Positions 16,994 through 24,432 of a DNA stretch of 64,000 nt are shown here, in pieces. Under the pieces are notes generated by a model, which saw only the letters and a program-made list of their open reading frames with translations, had not been told where the DNA came from and searched no databases. This DNA is from Colwellia chukchiensis (lineage in GTDB: Bacteria > Pseudomonadota > Gammaproteobacteria > Enterobacterales > Alteromonadaceae), in the NCBI RefSeq assembly GCF_002104455.1, contig NZ_NBOC01000003.1, forward strand, positions 210,738 through 274,737. The letters are read 5' to 3'. Every line of letters starts with the position of its first letter. Position 1 is the first letter of the stretch. The position numbers and the translations under genes were made by a program.

Positions 16994-17692
16994 CTAATTT
17001 TTGCTACCGTAATCAGTTACGGCACCAAAATTAGCTTCCAACCACACATCATTCTCTGGCCCACAAAGGTGGTGCAGCAGCGCTAGGTTGATCTGGTGGC
17101 TGATCACGTTGCCGTTTCGTTTTTGGCTTTCTTTTTTCAAACCTCTCAGTAATAACCCTGTGCATGATTTTCCTATTTGCTCCGGCGTACTGGGCAGGCA
17201 AAAGGCGCGGTTTTGCTGTTTGGGGTGCAAGGTAGCGCGCTTTCCTGTTTTAGATAAAGGCGAAATGCACCAAAAGATACAGGCGTTGGCGGGCGTGTTT
17301 GCGAGCAATTTGTTGGTTTGGCTCGTGCCATCCTCATATATCGGTAACAAATGTGCTGGTAACAAAACTAACCCGCCTTGCGCGTGGCCTTCAACCTCAG
17401 GTAAAGGCAGCCAATACAAGTTTGGCCATTGCTCATGGCTCTGCCATTTTTCTACGATCACTTGTGCGCCAATACTATTCAGCCATTGGTGAATCGGGCA
17501 GCCTGGGTGTGCTTGTTTAACGCGTTGTAACTGAAAAGTCAGCCAGCGGGTTAAGCGTTCGGCGGCATTATCGCACTGGCTTAATGCTGGGTAGAGGGTA
17601 AATGCGCTATGCCCAACCAGTAAAGCGACCACCTGCTGTATCCATTCTCTATCCCAATCGTTAGCACTTGCCCATAACACGTCACTTATCAC
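16994..17692 (-). CDS. Hypothetical protein (232 aa)
   Basis: A GTG start at 17692 opens a soluble, Trp/His/Leu-rich protein with no signal peptide or clear motif. A central stretch (NLYWLPLPEVEGHAQGGLVLLPAHLLPIYED) looks like beta strands, and the C-terminus is basic. I do not recognise the family. It lies downstream of the TOTE primase-helicase gene on the same strand, separated by a 455-bp region with six GCCAAAC repeats, which would include its promoter. Co-operation with the TOTE protein is possible but unproven. Confidence 0.6.
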   Translation of the reverse strand: MISDVLWASANDWDREWIQQVVALLVGHSAFTLYPALSQCDNAAERLTRWLTFQLQRVKQAHPGCPIHQWLNSIGAQVIVEKWQSHEQWPNLYWLPLPEVEGHAQGGLVLLPAHLLPIYEDGTSQTNKLLANTPANACIFWCISPLSKTGKRATLHPKQQNRAFCLPSTPEQIGKSCTGLLLRGLKKESQKRNGNVISHQINLALLHHLCGPENDVWLEANFGAVTDYGSKN

Positions 17693-17848
17693 CTTGTTGG
17701 TTTTTCATGCCATCTATTTTCAGTCGTCGGGTGCAGACACGGTGGTGAAATAGATGAAAGAAATGACCATCAAACTAACCAGTCAAATCGGTTTTTTATG
17801 ATGACCTGTGCGCGGAACTGTTTGATATACATAGTCCAATACGGTGCT

Positions 17849-18085
17849 GTTTGGCGGCATTCAACTAATGCAAAAAAATCGAGACGCCAAACGATCGTTT
17901 GCATTCTGGGTTTAAAAAATCAAACGGTTTGTACTTTGATGCCGAGGTTGGTTTAGGGTACAAAAAGTGCCAAACCTTGCTTTGATCCAGTAATGGCAAG
18001 GCCTACCAGCGTTGGATTTCAATCGAGAAGCCAAACAGTAAATGGGCTAATTTCCCTGTTTGGCGTTTCGATCCAAAAGCCAAAC
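17849..18085. repeat. Cluster of six GCCAAAC/GTTTGGC repeats
   Basis: GCCAAAC occurs at 17886, 17969, 18030 and 18079, and its complement GTTTGGC at 17849 and 18058, within the gene-free 455 bp 17693-18147. One pair forms a 9-bp inverted repeat (GCCAAACAG 18030-18038 and CTGTTTGGC 18056-18064). By simple counting, well under one copy is expected in this length. Iterons, an origin or operators for the neighbouring genes are all possible. Confidence 0.55.
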
Positions 18086-18147
18086 GGATAGTGGTTTTGG
18101 CGTATGGGTATAAAGGCATGGGGAAGTGTTTAATGAAGTGCTGCTGT

Positions 18148-20556
18148 TTATTTTGGCTTGGTATTTGATGAAGAGATGTCTTCCAGCTTTAATGAAGGTT
18201 GCTTGTCACGGTTACCCTCAAAGTATTCAAGGGCGTACCCCATTGTCTTGTAGCTTTTCTCGCGTTTTTTAAACATGCGTTGCAGCATAGGGAGGGCGCA
18301 GTCCACATAGTCGTGAATGGTGACTTGTGTTTTTCCTTCCGATTCACGATGAATACGACCGGCATATTGAGCCAATGTGCCTTTCCATGCGATGGGCATG
18401 GCCAAAAGCAAGGTATCCAGTCTTGGCAGGTCAAACCCTTCGCCCACATATTTTCCTGTTGCGACGACGACTTGAGCCGATTGCAGATGATTGTCAGCGT
18501 TCTTGCGTTCCGCAGCTTTCATGGCGCCTTTGAGTACGACAGTGCTCATACCCATCTCGGTAAGTCGTGAGTGTATGTACTCTGCGTGCTCTCTACGCTC
18601 TGTAAGGACTAACGGGTGTCCGCCATTTTGAACACACTGAGAGGCGTCTGAGACAATTTTTGACGTGCGCTGCTCATTATCGACGAGCCAGCGGTAGGCA
18701 TCGCTTATTTTTGGGCGCTCATCTGTTTTTATTAGCTCAGCTGGCGGTATATCGTAGAGCTGATGAATCATCACGGTTTGAGTAAATTGCTCATCAGGGC
18801 TTTGTTTCACTTTGCAGCGAATGGGCCCTGCCGCCATAAAAATGATTTTTTGATGACCATCTTGTCGTTCTGGTGTTGCTGTTAGGCCCAATACATACTT
18901 TGCTCTTACCTCGTTGAGTACCATTTCAAACCTTGGCGCAGATAGATGGTGGCATTCATCAACAATAATGTGGCCGTAGTCTTGGATGAGAGGCGTGATG
19001 GAATTGTCTTTTTTATTGACCAAGCTTTGGTAGGTGGCAATGTCGATAATGCCACTCGGCTTTCTTTTGCCTCCGCCTATACTGCCAATGGTTACTTCGG
19101 GTAGGAACGTGCGTAATCGCTCTTGCCATTGTTCGAGCAGTTGTCGGCTATGAACCAGTATTAGGGTATTTACTTTGCGTTTTACGATCATGCCAATGGC
19201 AGTAACCGTTTTTCCAAATGCAGTCGGCGCATGCAAAATACCGAAGTCGTGTTTAGTTATTGCGGCCACTGCGTCACGCTGGTTTTTTCGCAAAGTGAAC
19301 TCAGGGGTAAGTTTTAATAATGGTTTGCCGGTTTCACGCTTATCGTCAAACAGTGGCGAAATATTGTGCTCTTGTAGCAAAGCAATCGCGTCATCGAGAC
19401 AGCCACGCGGTAGTGCTAGGTAACCGTTTTCAATACGAGCACAGGAAATAAACCTTGGAATGCCATGGGTTGAAAAGCGCAACGCTTGTGTTTTAAAAAA
19501 CACAGGATTAGAAAAACTCGCTAATCGCTTTAGTCCTGCCAGTAGTGGTCCAGGTAACTCGCTCATCAAAAAGTAGATATGGTTGGCCAAGGTAATGGTC
19601 ACGTTTTTCGGCAAAGACTCTAATTTTATTGGTGCGGCTTTGGTTGTGATTTCCCAAGGTGGGCGGTTATCTGTTAGCCCTTGTTCGGACAGTAATAGGG
19701 TGTTGGGTGAAATAGTTGTTATGAGTTGATCAATACTCGATTGCGTGAGCGTTTTAAGATCTGCAAGGTGCCGCCATTGATCGTCAATCGCATTCAGGTC
19801 ACTGTCAACAAAGCAACTGCGGCCTGAAAGGCGGGCCTCCTTTTGAAGTGGTAGCGCAATGAGATTGCCAAACCCGCCTTCCGGAAGGACATCTTGGTTA
19901 GGAAAGAGCCTGTCATAGGAGTCAAACGATAGATTTGGAAATATTTCCATGGCTTTATCAAGTAAAGCGAAACCCAGTGCCCGAGCTTGGTTCGCTGGGA
20001 TATTGGTTTCAAAAAAGATCCATAAGTGCGCCCCGTTGCCAGAACGCGAGATTTCTATCGCGTGGGGAATATCAAACGCTTGGCACGCTTTAGACATTGC
20101 TTTGACTTCTTCTTGCCAACAGCCTTTGTCAAAATCGGCGGCTAACAAATAGCACGAATTATCTCTCAGTAAGGGATACAGCCCCACCACTTGTTGACCG
20201 GCAAGGTGCCTGTAAATAATGTGCTCGTTTAATTCGCTAAACTTTCGGTGTGAACAGTCTTGGCATTTAATGCGGGGCTTGTTGCATAGTCCGCTTACCC
20301 ACTCATTATCACAGGCTACGGAATAGCCACTGCGGCCCTGTTGGTTTTGCCAACGATTGGCAAAGATATCCTCTCTTCCACGAAATCGTTGTCTGAATAG
20401 GGCGACTTTTTGTGCTGGCGTGAATGTCTGTACTGAACGCTCGTTTTGAGCGCTACGCAAGGCTTCTCTTAATGCGAGAAGCTGCTGCTTTTCGTTTTCA
20501 AGCTCAGCTAGCCTGTTATCAATAGCAGAAATGTTTGGGTAGTGAGCGTCATTCAT
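18148..20556 (-). CDS. TOTE-type archaeo-eukaryotic primase fused to an SF2 helicase
   Basis: This is an 802-aa fusion. Residues 1-35 are a short coiled coil. A zinc-binding segment (CDNEWVSGLC...CQDC) follows, then the primase domain with YLLAADFDKGCW (catalytic acidic pair) and EISRSGNGAHLWIFF. From about residue 430 there is an SF2 DEAD/DEAH motor: HAPTAFGKT (Walker A), VDECHH (Walker B), GLTATPER and a C-terminal helicase domain with YAGRIHRE. TOTE conflict systems are predicted nucleic-acid-directed defence or counter-invasion modules. Nuclease modules seen in some relatives are not fused here. It may act with the adjacent unknown gene. Confidence 0.85.
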   Translation of the reverse strand: MNDAHYPNISAIDNRLAELENEKQQLLALREALRSAQNERSVQTFTPAQKVALFRQRFRGREDIFANRWQNQQGRSGYSVACDNEWVSGLCNKPRIKCQDCSHRKFSELNEHIIYRHLAGQQVVGLYPLLRDNSCYLLAADFDKGCWQEEVKAMSKACQAFDIPHAIEISRSGNGAHLWIFFETNIPANQARALGFALLDKAMEIFPNLSFDSYDRLFPNQDVLPEGGFGNLIALPLQKEARLSGRSCFVDSDLNAIDDQWRHLADLKTLTQSSIDQLITTISPNTLLLSEQGLTDNRPPWEITTKAAPIKLESLPKNVTITLANHIYFLMSELPGPLLAGLKRLASFSNPVFFKTQALRFSTHGIPRFISCARIENGYLALPRGCLDDAIALLQEHNISPLFDDKRETGKPLLKLTPEFTLRKNQRDAVAAITKHDFGILHAPTAFGKTVTAIGMIVKRKVNTLILVHSRQLLEQWQERLRTFLPEVTIGSIGGGKRKPSGIIDIATYQSLVNKKDNSITPLIQDYGHIIVDECHHLSAPRFEMVLNEVRAKYVLGLTATPERQDGHQKIIFMAAGPIRCKVKQSPDEQFTQTVMIHQLYDIPPAELIKTDERPKISDAYRWLVDNEQRTSKIVSDASQCVQNGGHPLVLTERREHAEYIHSRLTEMGMSTVVLKGAMKAAERKNADNHLQSAQVVVATGKYVGEGFDLPRLDTLLLAMPIAWKGTLAQYAGRIHRESEGKTQVTIHDYVDCALPMLQRMFKKREKSYKTMGYALEYFEGNRDKQPSLKLEDISSSNTKPK

Positions 20557-20581
20557 GACAACATAATTTTTATGCGCAGCG

Positions 20582-20953
20582 CTATGAAGCGCGAACTTGC
20601 GGCGGTTTGATGAGCGACTCTGCTGGAATACCTAGCCCTTCATGAAGTTTCCAAATCATTTTTAGCGTGAGTGATCGCTTATGGTTTAGGATTTCATAAA
20701 CACGATTGCTTTTACCTATCATGGGTTCAAGATCTTTAACGGTTAAGCCTTTGCGCTCCATCTCAAACTTTATTGCCTCAACAGGGTCTGGCAAATCCAT
20801 TGGAAAATGCTTTGCTTCGTAGGCCTCGACTAACGTAACCAAAATGTCCAGCTTTTCGCCTTCAATGGTATCTGGCTCCGCCATCATTAGGTTTTCGATG
20901 TCGTTTAATGCCGCGCGGTAGTCGGCATCTGTTTTAATAGGTCTGATGTCCAT
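20582..20953 (-). CDS. higA: HigA-family antitoxin
   Basis: This 123-aa protein closely follows the HigA pattern: DIRPIKTDADYRAALNDIENLM, then PDPVEAIKFEMERKGLTVKDLEPMIG, and a helix-turn-helix ending SLTLKMIWKLHEGLGIPAESLI. It neutralises HigB and represses the operon. It is the second gene after higB, the reversed toxin-first order typical of higBA, with a 99-bp gap. It is followed closely by the primase-helicase gene on the same strand. Confidence 0.9.
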   Translation of the reverse strand: MDIRPIKTDADYRAALNDIENLMMAEPDTIEGEKLDILVTLVEAYEAKHFPMDLPDPVEAIKFEMERKGLTVKDLEPMIGKSNRVYEILNHKRSLTLKMIWKLHEGLGIPAESLIKPPQVRAS

Positions 20954-21052
20954 TATATTTACCTCTTGTTACTACCTTTTGGCTTTAAATCGTTTGCACA
21001 TCAATTTTTTATTCGGCTCGTCCATGAGCCTTACCCTTCGGGCTCGCGTTGC

Positions 21053-21358
21053 TCATGAAAATTCGTTCCCGACGAATTTTTCGTATTGTGCATGGTTGCC
21101 GATAAAACGTATGTAAACCACCTTGTAGGCATAATTGATCCAAACAACTAACCGGTATTTATTACCGGCAATGTTAAACACGACACGCCCATCTTTGAGG
21201 ATGCTGGCATTTCTAAAGTCCTGTTTCACATCCGACGGTGATCCCCAATCAGCATTTAATGCATGCCTATACCACGCTAACGTTGGCTCTTTCGCGTCAA
21301 TGTATTCTGGGCTGTCTTCCCAAAATGTTTTTAAGGTTGATAGTGCGATAATTCTCAT
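21053..21358 (-). CDS. higB: HigB-family mRNA interferase toxin
   Basis: This is a 101-aa RelE-superfamily toxin of the HigB type: MRIIALSTLKTFW..., then DVKQDFRNASILKDGRVVFNIAGNKYRLVVWINYAYKVVYIRFIGNHAQYEKF. It should cleave ribosome-bound mRNA. The Arg/Tyr/His-rich C-terminal catalytic surface is intact. The gene precedes higA, and a GTCCCA dyad centred about 20 bases upstream is a likely autorepression site. Confidence 0.9.
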   Translation of the reverse strand: MRIIALSTLKTFWEDSPEYIDAKEPTLAWYRHALNADWGSPSDVKQDFRNASILKDGRVVFNIAGNKYRLVVWINYAYKVVYIRFIGNHAQYEKFVGNEFS

Positions 21359-21369
21359 AAACAGATGTT

Positions 21370-21386
21370 AGTCCCATATTGGGACT
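21370..21386. promoter_or_regulatory. Putative HigA operator
   Basis: AGTCCCATATTGGGACT is a perfect 7-bp dyad around a 3-base centre, 12 bases upstream of the higB start. HigA proteins bind such short dyads in their own promoters. Confidence 0.5.
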
Positions 21387-21438
21387 TTTGCAAGTTTGGC
21401 ATTTTGATGCGGTTAGGAGTTCTTACCGCATCCCCAAT

Positions 21439-21527
21439 TGCCCCATTCCTTGGGGCGGTTCAAATCCCTCTTATTCACCCTCTAAAGCTCGGCATATCAA
21501 GTGTTGCCCCATTGTCCCAACTGCCCA
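21439..21527. repeat. TGCCCCA/TGCCCA repeats near higB
   Basis: TGCCCCA occurs at 21439 and 21505, and TGCCCA at 21522, in the gap between higB and the small membrane gene. The same core lies upstream of alpA and of the integrase gene, so one protein may bind at all three places. Confidence 0.35.
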
Positions 21528-21549
21528 CGGTAAGTGAGCAAATGGCTTG

Positions 21550-21888
21550 CTAGTTTCGCCTGATGGGCCTTTTCGGCATGCGGCTGCGTTTGCCATCGAA
21601 GAAGGCCAATACTCTGAACCAATAGAGAGATTCTTCATAACCTAGGCTGTACGTTGGGCGTGCAGGCGAGATGAGCCCCAGTTTGCGTCCTAGGCTGACA
21701 ATCACGTAGAACGTGAGTTTTAGCGTCAGCCAAGGAGCGAGTACCACGAGTACCATCAGGCAATACCGAGTAAGTGCGTAGCCTATACCATAAGGCTGTT
21801 CGAGTAAGGCAATGCCAATACACCAACCAAGGCCTGCCAGCATGGCTATTGGAAAGGTAATGGAGGCGAGTCGCATCATCAGTTGCAT
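21550..21888 (-). CDS. Small membrane protein next to the integrase gene
   Basis: The product is 112 aa from the ATG at 21888, which lies behind a GGAGGGCG site and 2 bases from the integrase stop. Two hydrophobic segments (about residues 8-28 and 35-60: ITFPIAMLAGLGWCIGIALL and LMVLVVLAPWLTLKLTFYVIV) are followed by a basic cytoplasmic tail ending in SRMPKRPIRRN. I do not recognise a family. It is evidently expressed with the integrase gene; a role in transfer or surface change is speculation. Confidence 0.65.
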   Translation of the reverse strand: MQLMMRLASITFPIAMLAGLGWCIGIALLEQPYGIGYALTRYCLMVLVVLAPWLTLKLTFYVIVSLGRKLGLISPARPTYSLGYEESLYWFRVLAFFDGKRSRMPKRPIRRN

Positions 21889-21889
21889 G

Positions 21890-23140
21890 TTAACGCCCTC
21901 CTGTGTTGTGCTGTGAAGGGTGCTCAAAGTTCACCAGTGGTTCGATCACATCAGCCACTGTTTGATGGGCAATACGGCGCTCTTCAAAGTAGTCGTGGCG
22001 GTCGTAGATGCCCTCAACGCCTTTTAGCTTATGGTTAAGACAGCGTTCGGCCACGTTGCCTGCGATGCCTAAAGAGGCGGCAAGGCTGCGAAAGGTGCGG
22101 CGTAAATCGTGTACGGTGAAGTGTTCAAGCTTGCCCATTTTATTGGGTGGTTGCTTTTTCCGGCCTGGTTCTCGACCAAAGAGTTTAGAAATGGCACGGT
22201 TCAGCGTATCTGGCCCCATATGCGGACGATGGCTTGCTCGTCTGGCTGGAAAAACATAAGGCGAGCCACAAGCGCGGATTTGCAGCTCGTTAAACCAAGC
22301 AATGGCTTGGCGCGGTAAAGGGATGCTAATTGGCACGCCAGTTTTACTGCGTTCTTTGGGTAGGTCCCATACGCCTGTGGTTAAATCCATTTCACGCCAC
22401 ATGGCTTCGCACAATTCGCTTTTGCGCACGCCCAATACCAAGAACAGGCAGCAAGTGAGGTAGTTGTCGCGGCCAAAGCTATTGATATGGGTATGAAATA
22501 CGCTAAAGGCGTAGTGAATTTCCTCTTTGCTGAGCATCCTGTCTTTACTGGACTCCACGCCACCGGCATCGTCTACGGTAAATGCTGCGGCTGGGTTGTT
22601 CAGCGTTAAGTCGAGCTTTATCGCATGCCGAAACAGCTGCTTCATGTACATCAAGGTATCGTTGGCAATGGTAGGGCGGTTACTTTCTCGAATGCGCTCT
22701 AATACTTCGCGTACGTCACGTGCAGTCACCTCAGCAATACACTTAATGCCAATGACTGGGCTTATGTCTTTGGTGTAAACCCGATACGGAATCTTGGGAT
22801 GCTTAAGTCGTCGACTAAGATCGGTTCGATACCAGTCATGGAACAGTTGATCCACGGTTTCAATGTCAGGTAACTCGATTTTCTGTTTTTCCAGAAGAGG
22901 ATCTATGCCGTCACGTACTTCCTTTCGAAAGTATGCAGCGGCAATTCTGGCGTCTGCCAACGACATTAAAGGAAATTGCCCCAAGGTTGCTTCTCGTCTT
23001 CCTTTGGCTGTGGTGTAGCGGATCATCCAATAAGGCGAGCCCTGTTTGCGGACGCAAAAGTATAGCCCTTCACCATCTGAATATTTTTTTGGGTCGGCTT
23101 TGCTGTATGCAAAAACCTGTTTTGCTGTGAGTTTTCCCAT
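21890..23140 (-). CDS. P4-type tyrosine integrase (DUF4102 arm-binding domain)
   Basis: The product is 416 aa from the ATG at 23140. An N-terminal DUF4102 arm-binding domain (KYSDGEGLYFCVRKQGSPYWMIRYTTAKGRREATLGQFPLMSLADAR) and a SAM-like core-binding domain precede the catalytic domain. The R-H-R-H-Y set is visible as GVRKSEL, HDLRRTFRS, LNHKL and GIYDRHDYF. It should integrate and excise the island at the 3' end of yicC, which lies 316 bp upstream. Four TGCCCACCA repeats in between are candidate arm sites. Confidence 0.93.
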   Translation of the reverse strand: MGKLTAKQVFAYSKADPKKYSDGEGLYFCVRKQGSPYWMIRYTTAKGRREATLGQFPLMSLADARIAAAYFRKEVRDGIDPLLEKQKIELPDIETVDQLFHDWYRTDLSRRLKHPKIPYRVYTKDISPVIGIKCIAEVTARDVREVLERIRESNRPTIANDTLMYMKQLFRHAIKLDLTLNNPAAAFTVDDAGGVESSKDRMLSKEEIHYAFSVFHTHINSFGRDNYLTCCLFLVLGVRKSELCEAMWREMDLTTGVWDLPKERSKTGVPISIPLPRQAIAWFNELQIRACGSPYVFPARRASHRPHMGPDTLNRAISKLFGREPGRKKQPPNKMGKLEHFTVHDLRRTFRSLAASLGIAGNVAERCLNHKLKGVEGIYDRHDYFEERRIAHQTVADVIEPLVNFEHPSQHNTGGR

Positions 23141-23184
23141 GTTTACTCCATAGTTGCTGAAATAATGGAGGGGGCAATAATGGC

Positions 23185-23337
23185 TGCCCACCACCGATTT
23201 GCTTATTGAATCAGCAGCTAACCTGTTGTGGTGGCGAGTTAAATGCGAAAATTGGGTAACTTACTGCCCACCAATTTGCTCACCGCAAAATGCTTATTGA
23301 GCAAAAATGAGGGGACTGCCCACCATTCTGCCCACCA
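23185..23337. repeat. Four TGCCCACCA repeats between int and yicC
   Basis: Exact TGCCCACCA 9-mers lie at 23185, 23265, 23317 and 23329, all in one orientation. GCTTATTGA is also repeated at 23201 and 23292. They occupy the int promoter region, where integrase arm sites and attachment DNA are expected. Confidence 0.55.
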
Positions 23338-23394
23338 CTAAACAGGTAGTTGGTAACGGACATCTGCAAACCAATTTGGACGGGAAAAATAAAA

Positions 23395-23427
23395 AAGCCC
23401 TGTATTTACAAGCAAATAACAGGGCTT
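23395..23427 (-). terminator. Rho-independent terminator of yicC
   Basis: Read on the minus strand, the stem AAGCCCTGT/ACAGGGCTT (9-bp arms, 15-base loop) is followed by a T-rich run (TTTTTTATTTTT). It lies about 30 bases past the yicC stop and is flanked by two copies of TTGGACGGG (near 23377 and 23438). Confidence 0.8.
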
Positions 23428-23455
23428 CTAAGACATTCTTGGACGGGTAAAAAAA

Positions 23456-24319
23456 CTATTCGATATTTTGTATTTGCTCTCTCATCTGTTCAATCAGCAC
23501 TTTTAACTCCACCGCGGCATTGGTGATGTCAGCGTTGATTGATTTTGACCCTAAGGTGTTGGCTTCGCGGTTAAATTCTTGCATCATAAAATCTAAACGT
23601 CGGCCTTGAGCGCCGCCTTTTTTCAAAATGCTGCGGGTTTCTTTTACATGGCTGTATAAGCGGTCGATTTCTTCATCTACATCCATTTTTTGTGCCAGTA
23701 GCACTAGCTCTTGCTCAACTCGGGTCGACTCTAGCTCTACCTTGGCATCAGCAAATTTGTCGGTAATGCGCTTGCGTTGCCATTGAATAATTTCTGGCAT
23801 CTGGCTTTTGACTAGCTCGGCTTGGGTAACAATAGCATCAAGTCGTTGCTCTATGAGGGCTTTCATGTTGGCACCTTCATCGGCGCGGGCCGCAATAAAG
23901 TCTTGCAGCGCTTGCTCAAAGCCGGTCATTATTTCTGCTTGAATGGCATTGATGTCGGCTTCTTCTGCTTCCATCACCCCTGGCCAGCGCATGATTTCTA
24001 GCGGGTTAATTTGGCTATTAAGGGTTTGCTCATTGATCCAATTGGCGTGTTTTAGCAAATTTTCTGCCAGCGCGGTATTCATGGATAAATTGCTTTTTTC
24101 ACCCGGGTTGGCATTAAAGCGTAAATTACACTCTACTTTGCCGCGATTTAATTGTTTGCGAAAACGCTCGCGTAAAAGCGGCTCTATACTGCGAAATTGC
24201 TCAGGCAGACGAAAATAGGTTTCGAGGAAACGTTGATTTACACTGCGAATTTCCCATACGGCATTGCCCCATTCACCTTTAATTTCATGGCGAGCAAACG
24301 CTGTCATACTATGTATCAT
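23456..24319 (-). CDS. yicC: YicC family endoribonuclease
   Basis: This 287-aa protein has the family length. It opens with MIHSMTAFARHEIKGEWGNAVWEIRSVNQRFLETYFRLPE and ends LKVLIEQMREQIQNIE, matching the E. coli protein in layout. YicC has been described as an RNase acting on the small RNA RyhB. In many gammaproteobacteria it is divergent from rph; here three extra genes lie between them. The 3' end is the likely integration site of the neighbouring island, and the coding frame is intact. Confidence 0.95.
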   Translation of the reverse strand: MIHSMTAFARHEIKGEWGNAVWEIRSVNQRFLETYFRLPEQFRSIEPLLRERFRKQLNRGKVECNLRFNANPGEKSNLSMNTALAENLLKHANWINEQTLNSQINPLEIMRWPGVMEAEEADINAIQAEIMTGFEQALQDFIAARADEGANMKALIEQRLDAIVTQAELVKSQMPEIIQWQRKRITDKFADAKVELESTRVEQELVLLAQKMDVDEEIDRLYSHVKETRSILKKGGAQGRRLDFMMQEFNREANTLGSKSINADITNAAVELKVLIEQMREQIQNIE

Positions 24320-24432
24320 TGAATTTCCTATCTTGTCTAAATGGGTTATTAGTTGCGATTATGCCCCAGCGAAAATCTGCTGGCTACTGCTATCCGTGTT
24401 GGCATCGCAATTTATCTGCATTGGCTTTAGGG

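Larger units (their letters stand above)
1..23440. mobile_element. Integrative genomic island at the 3' end of yicC (left end not seen)
   Basis: A P4-type tyrosine integrase gene lies next to the 3' end of yicC, with only a repeat-rich 315-bp region between them. The 3' end of yicC is a known attachment site for mobilizable genomic islands whose integrase sits beside it. Everything to the left is accessory in character: toxin-antitoxin pairs, AlpA, a DUF927 protein, type I restriction-modification and a TOTE primase-helicase. yicC is full length, as expected when insertion regenerates the gene end. I could not find a convincing second attachment repeat, so the left boundary is unknown and the region could hold more than one element. 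Confidence 0.6.

Noticed and set aside
17088..17492. A 134-codon plus-strand frame opposite the 232-aa hypothetical gene
   Set aside because: The minus frame is longer, continuous and has more protein-like composition. The plus frame is Cys/Trp-rich without a motif. Neither is certain.
17849..18085. GCCAAAC repeats as a CRISPR array
   Set aside because: The repeats are only 7 bp, occur in both orientations and have irregular spacing; no cas genes are present.
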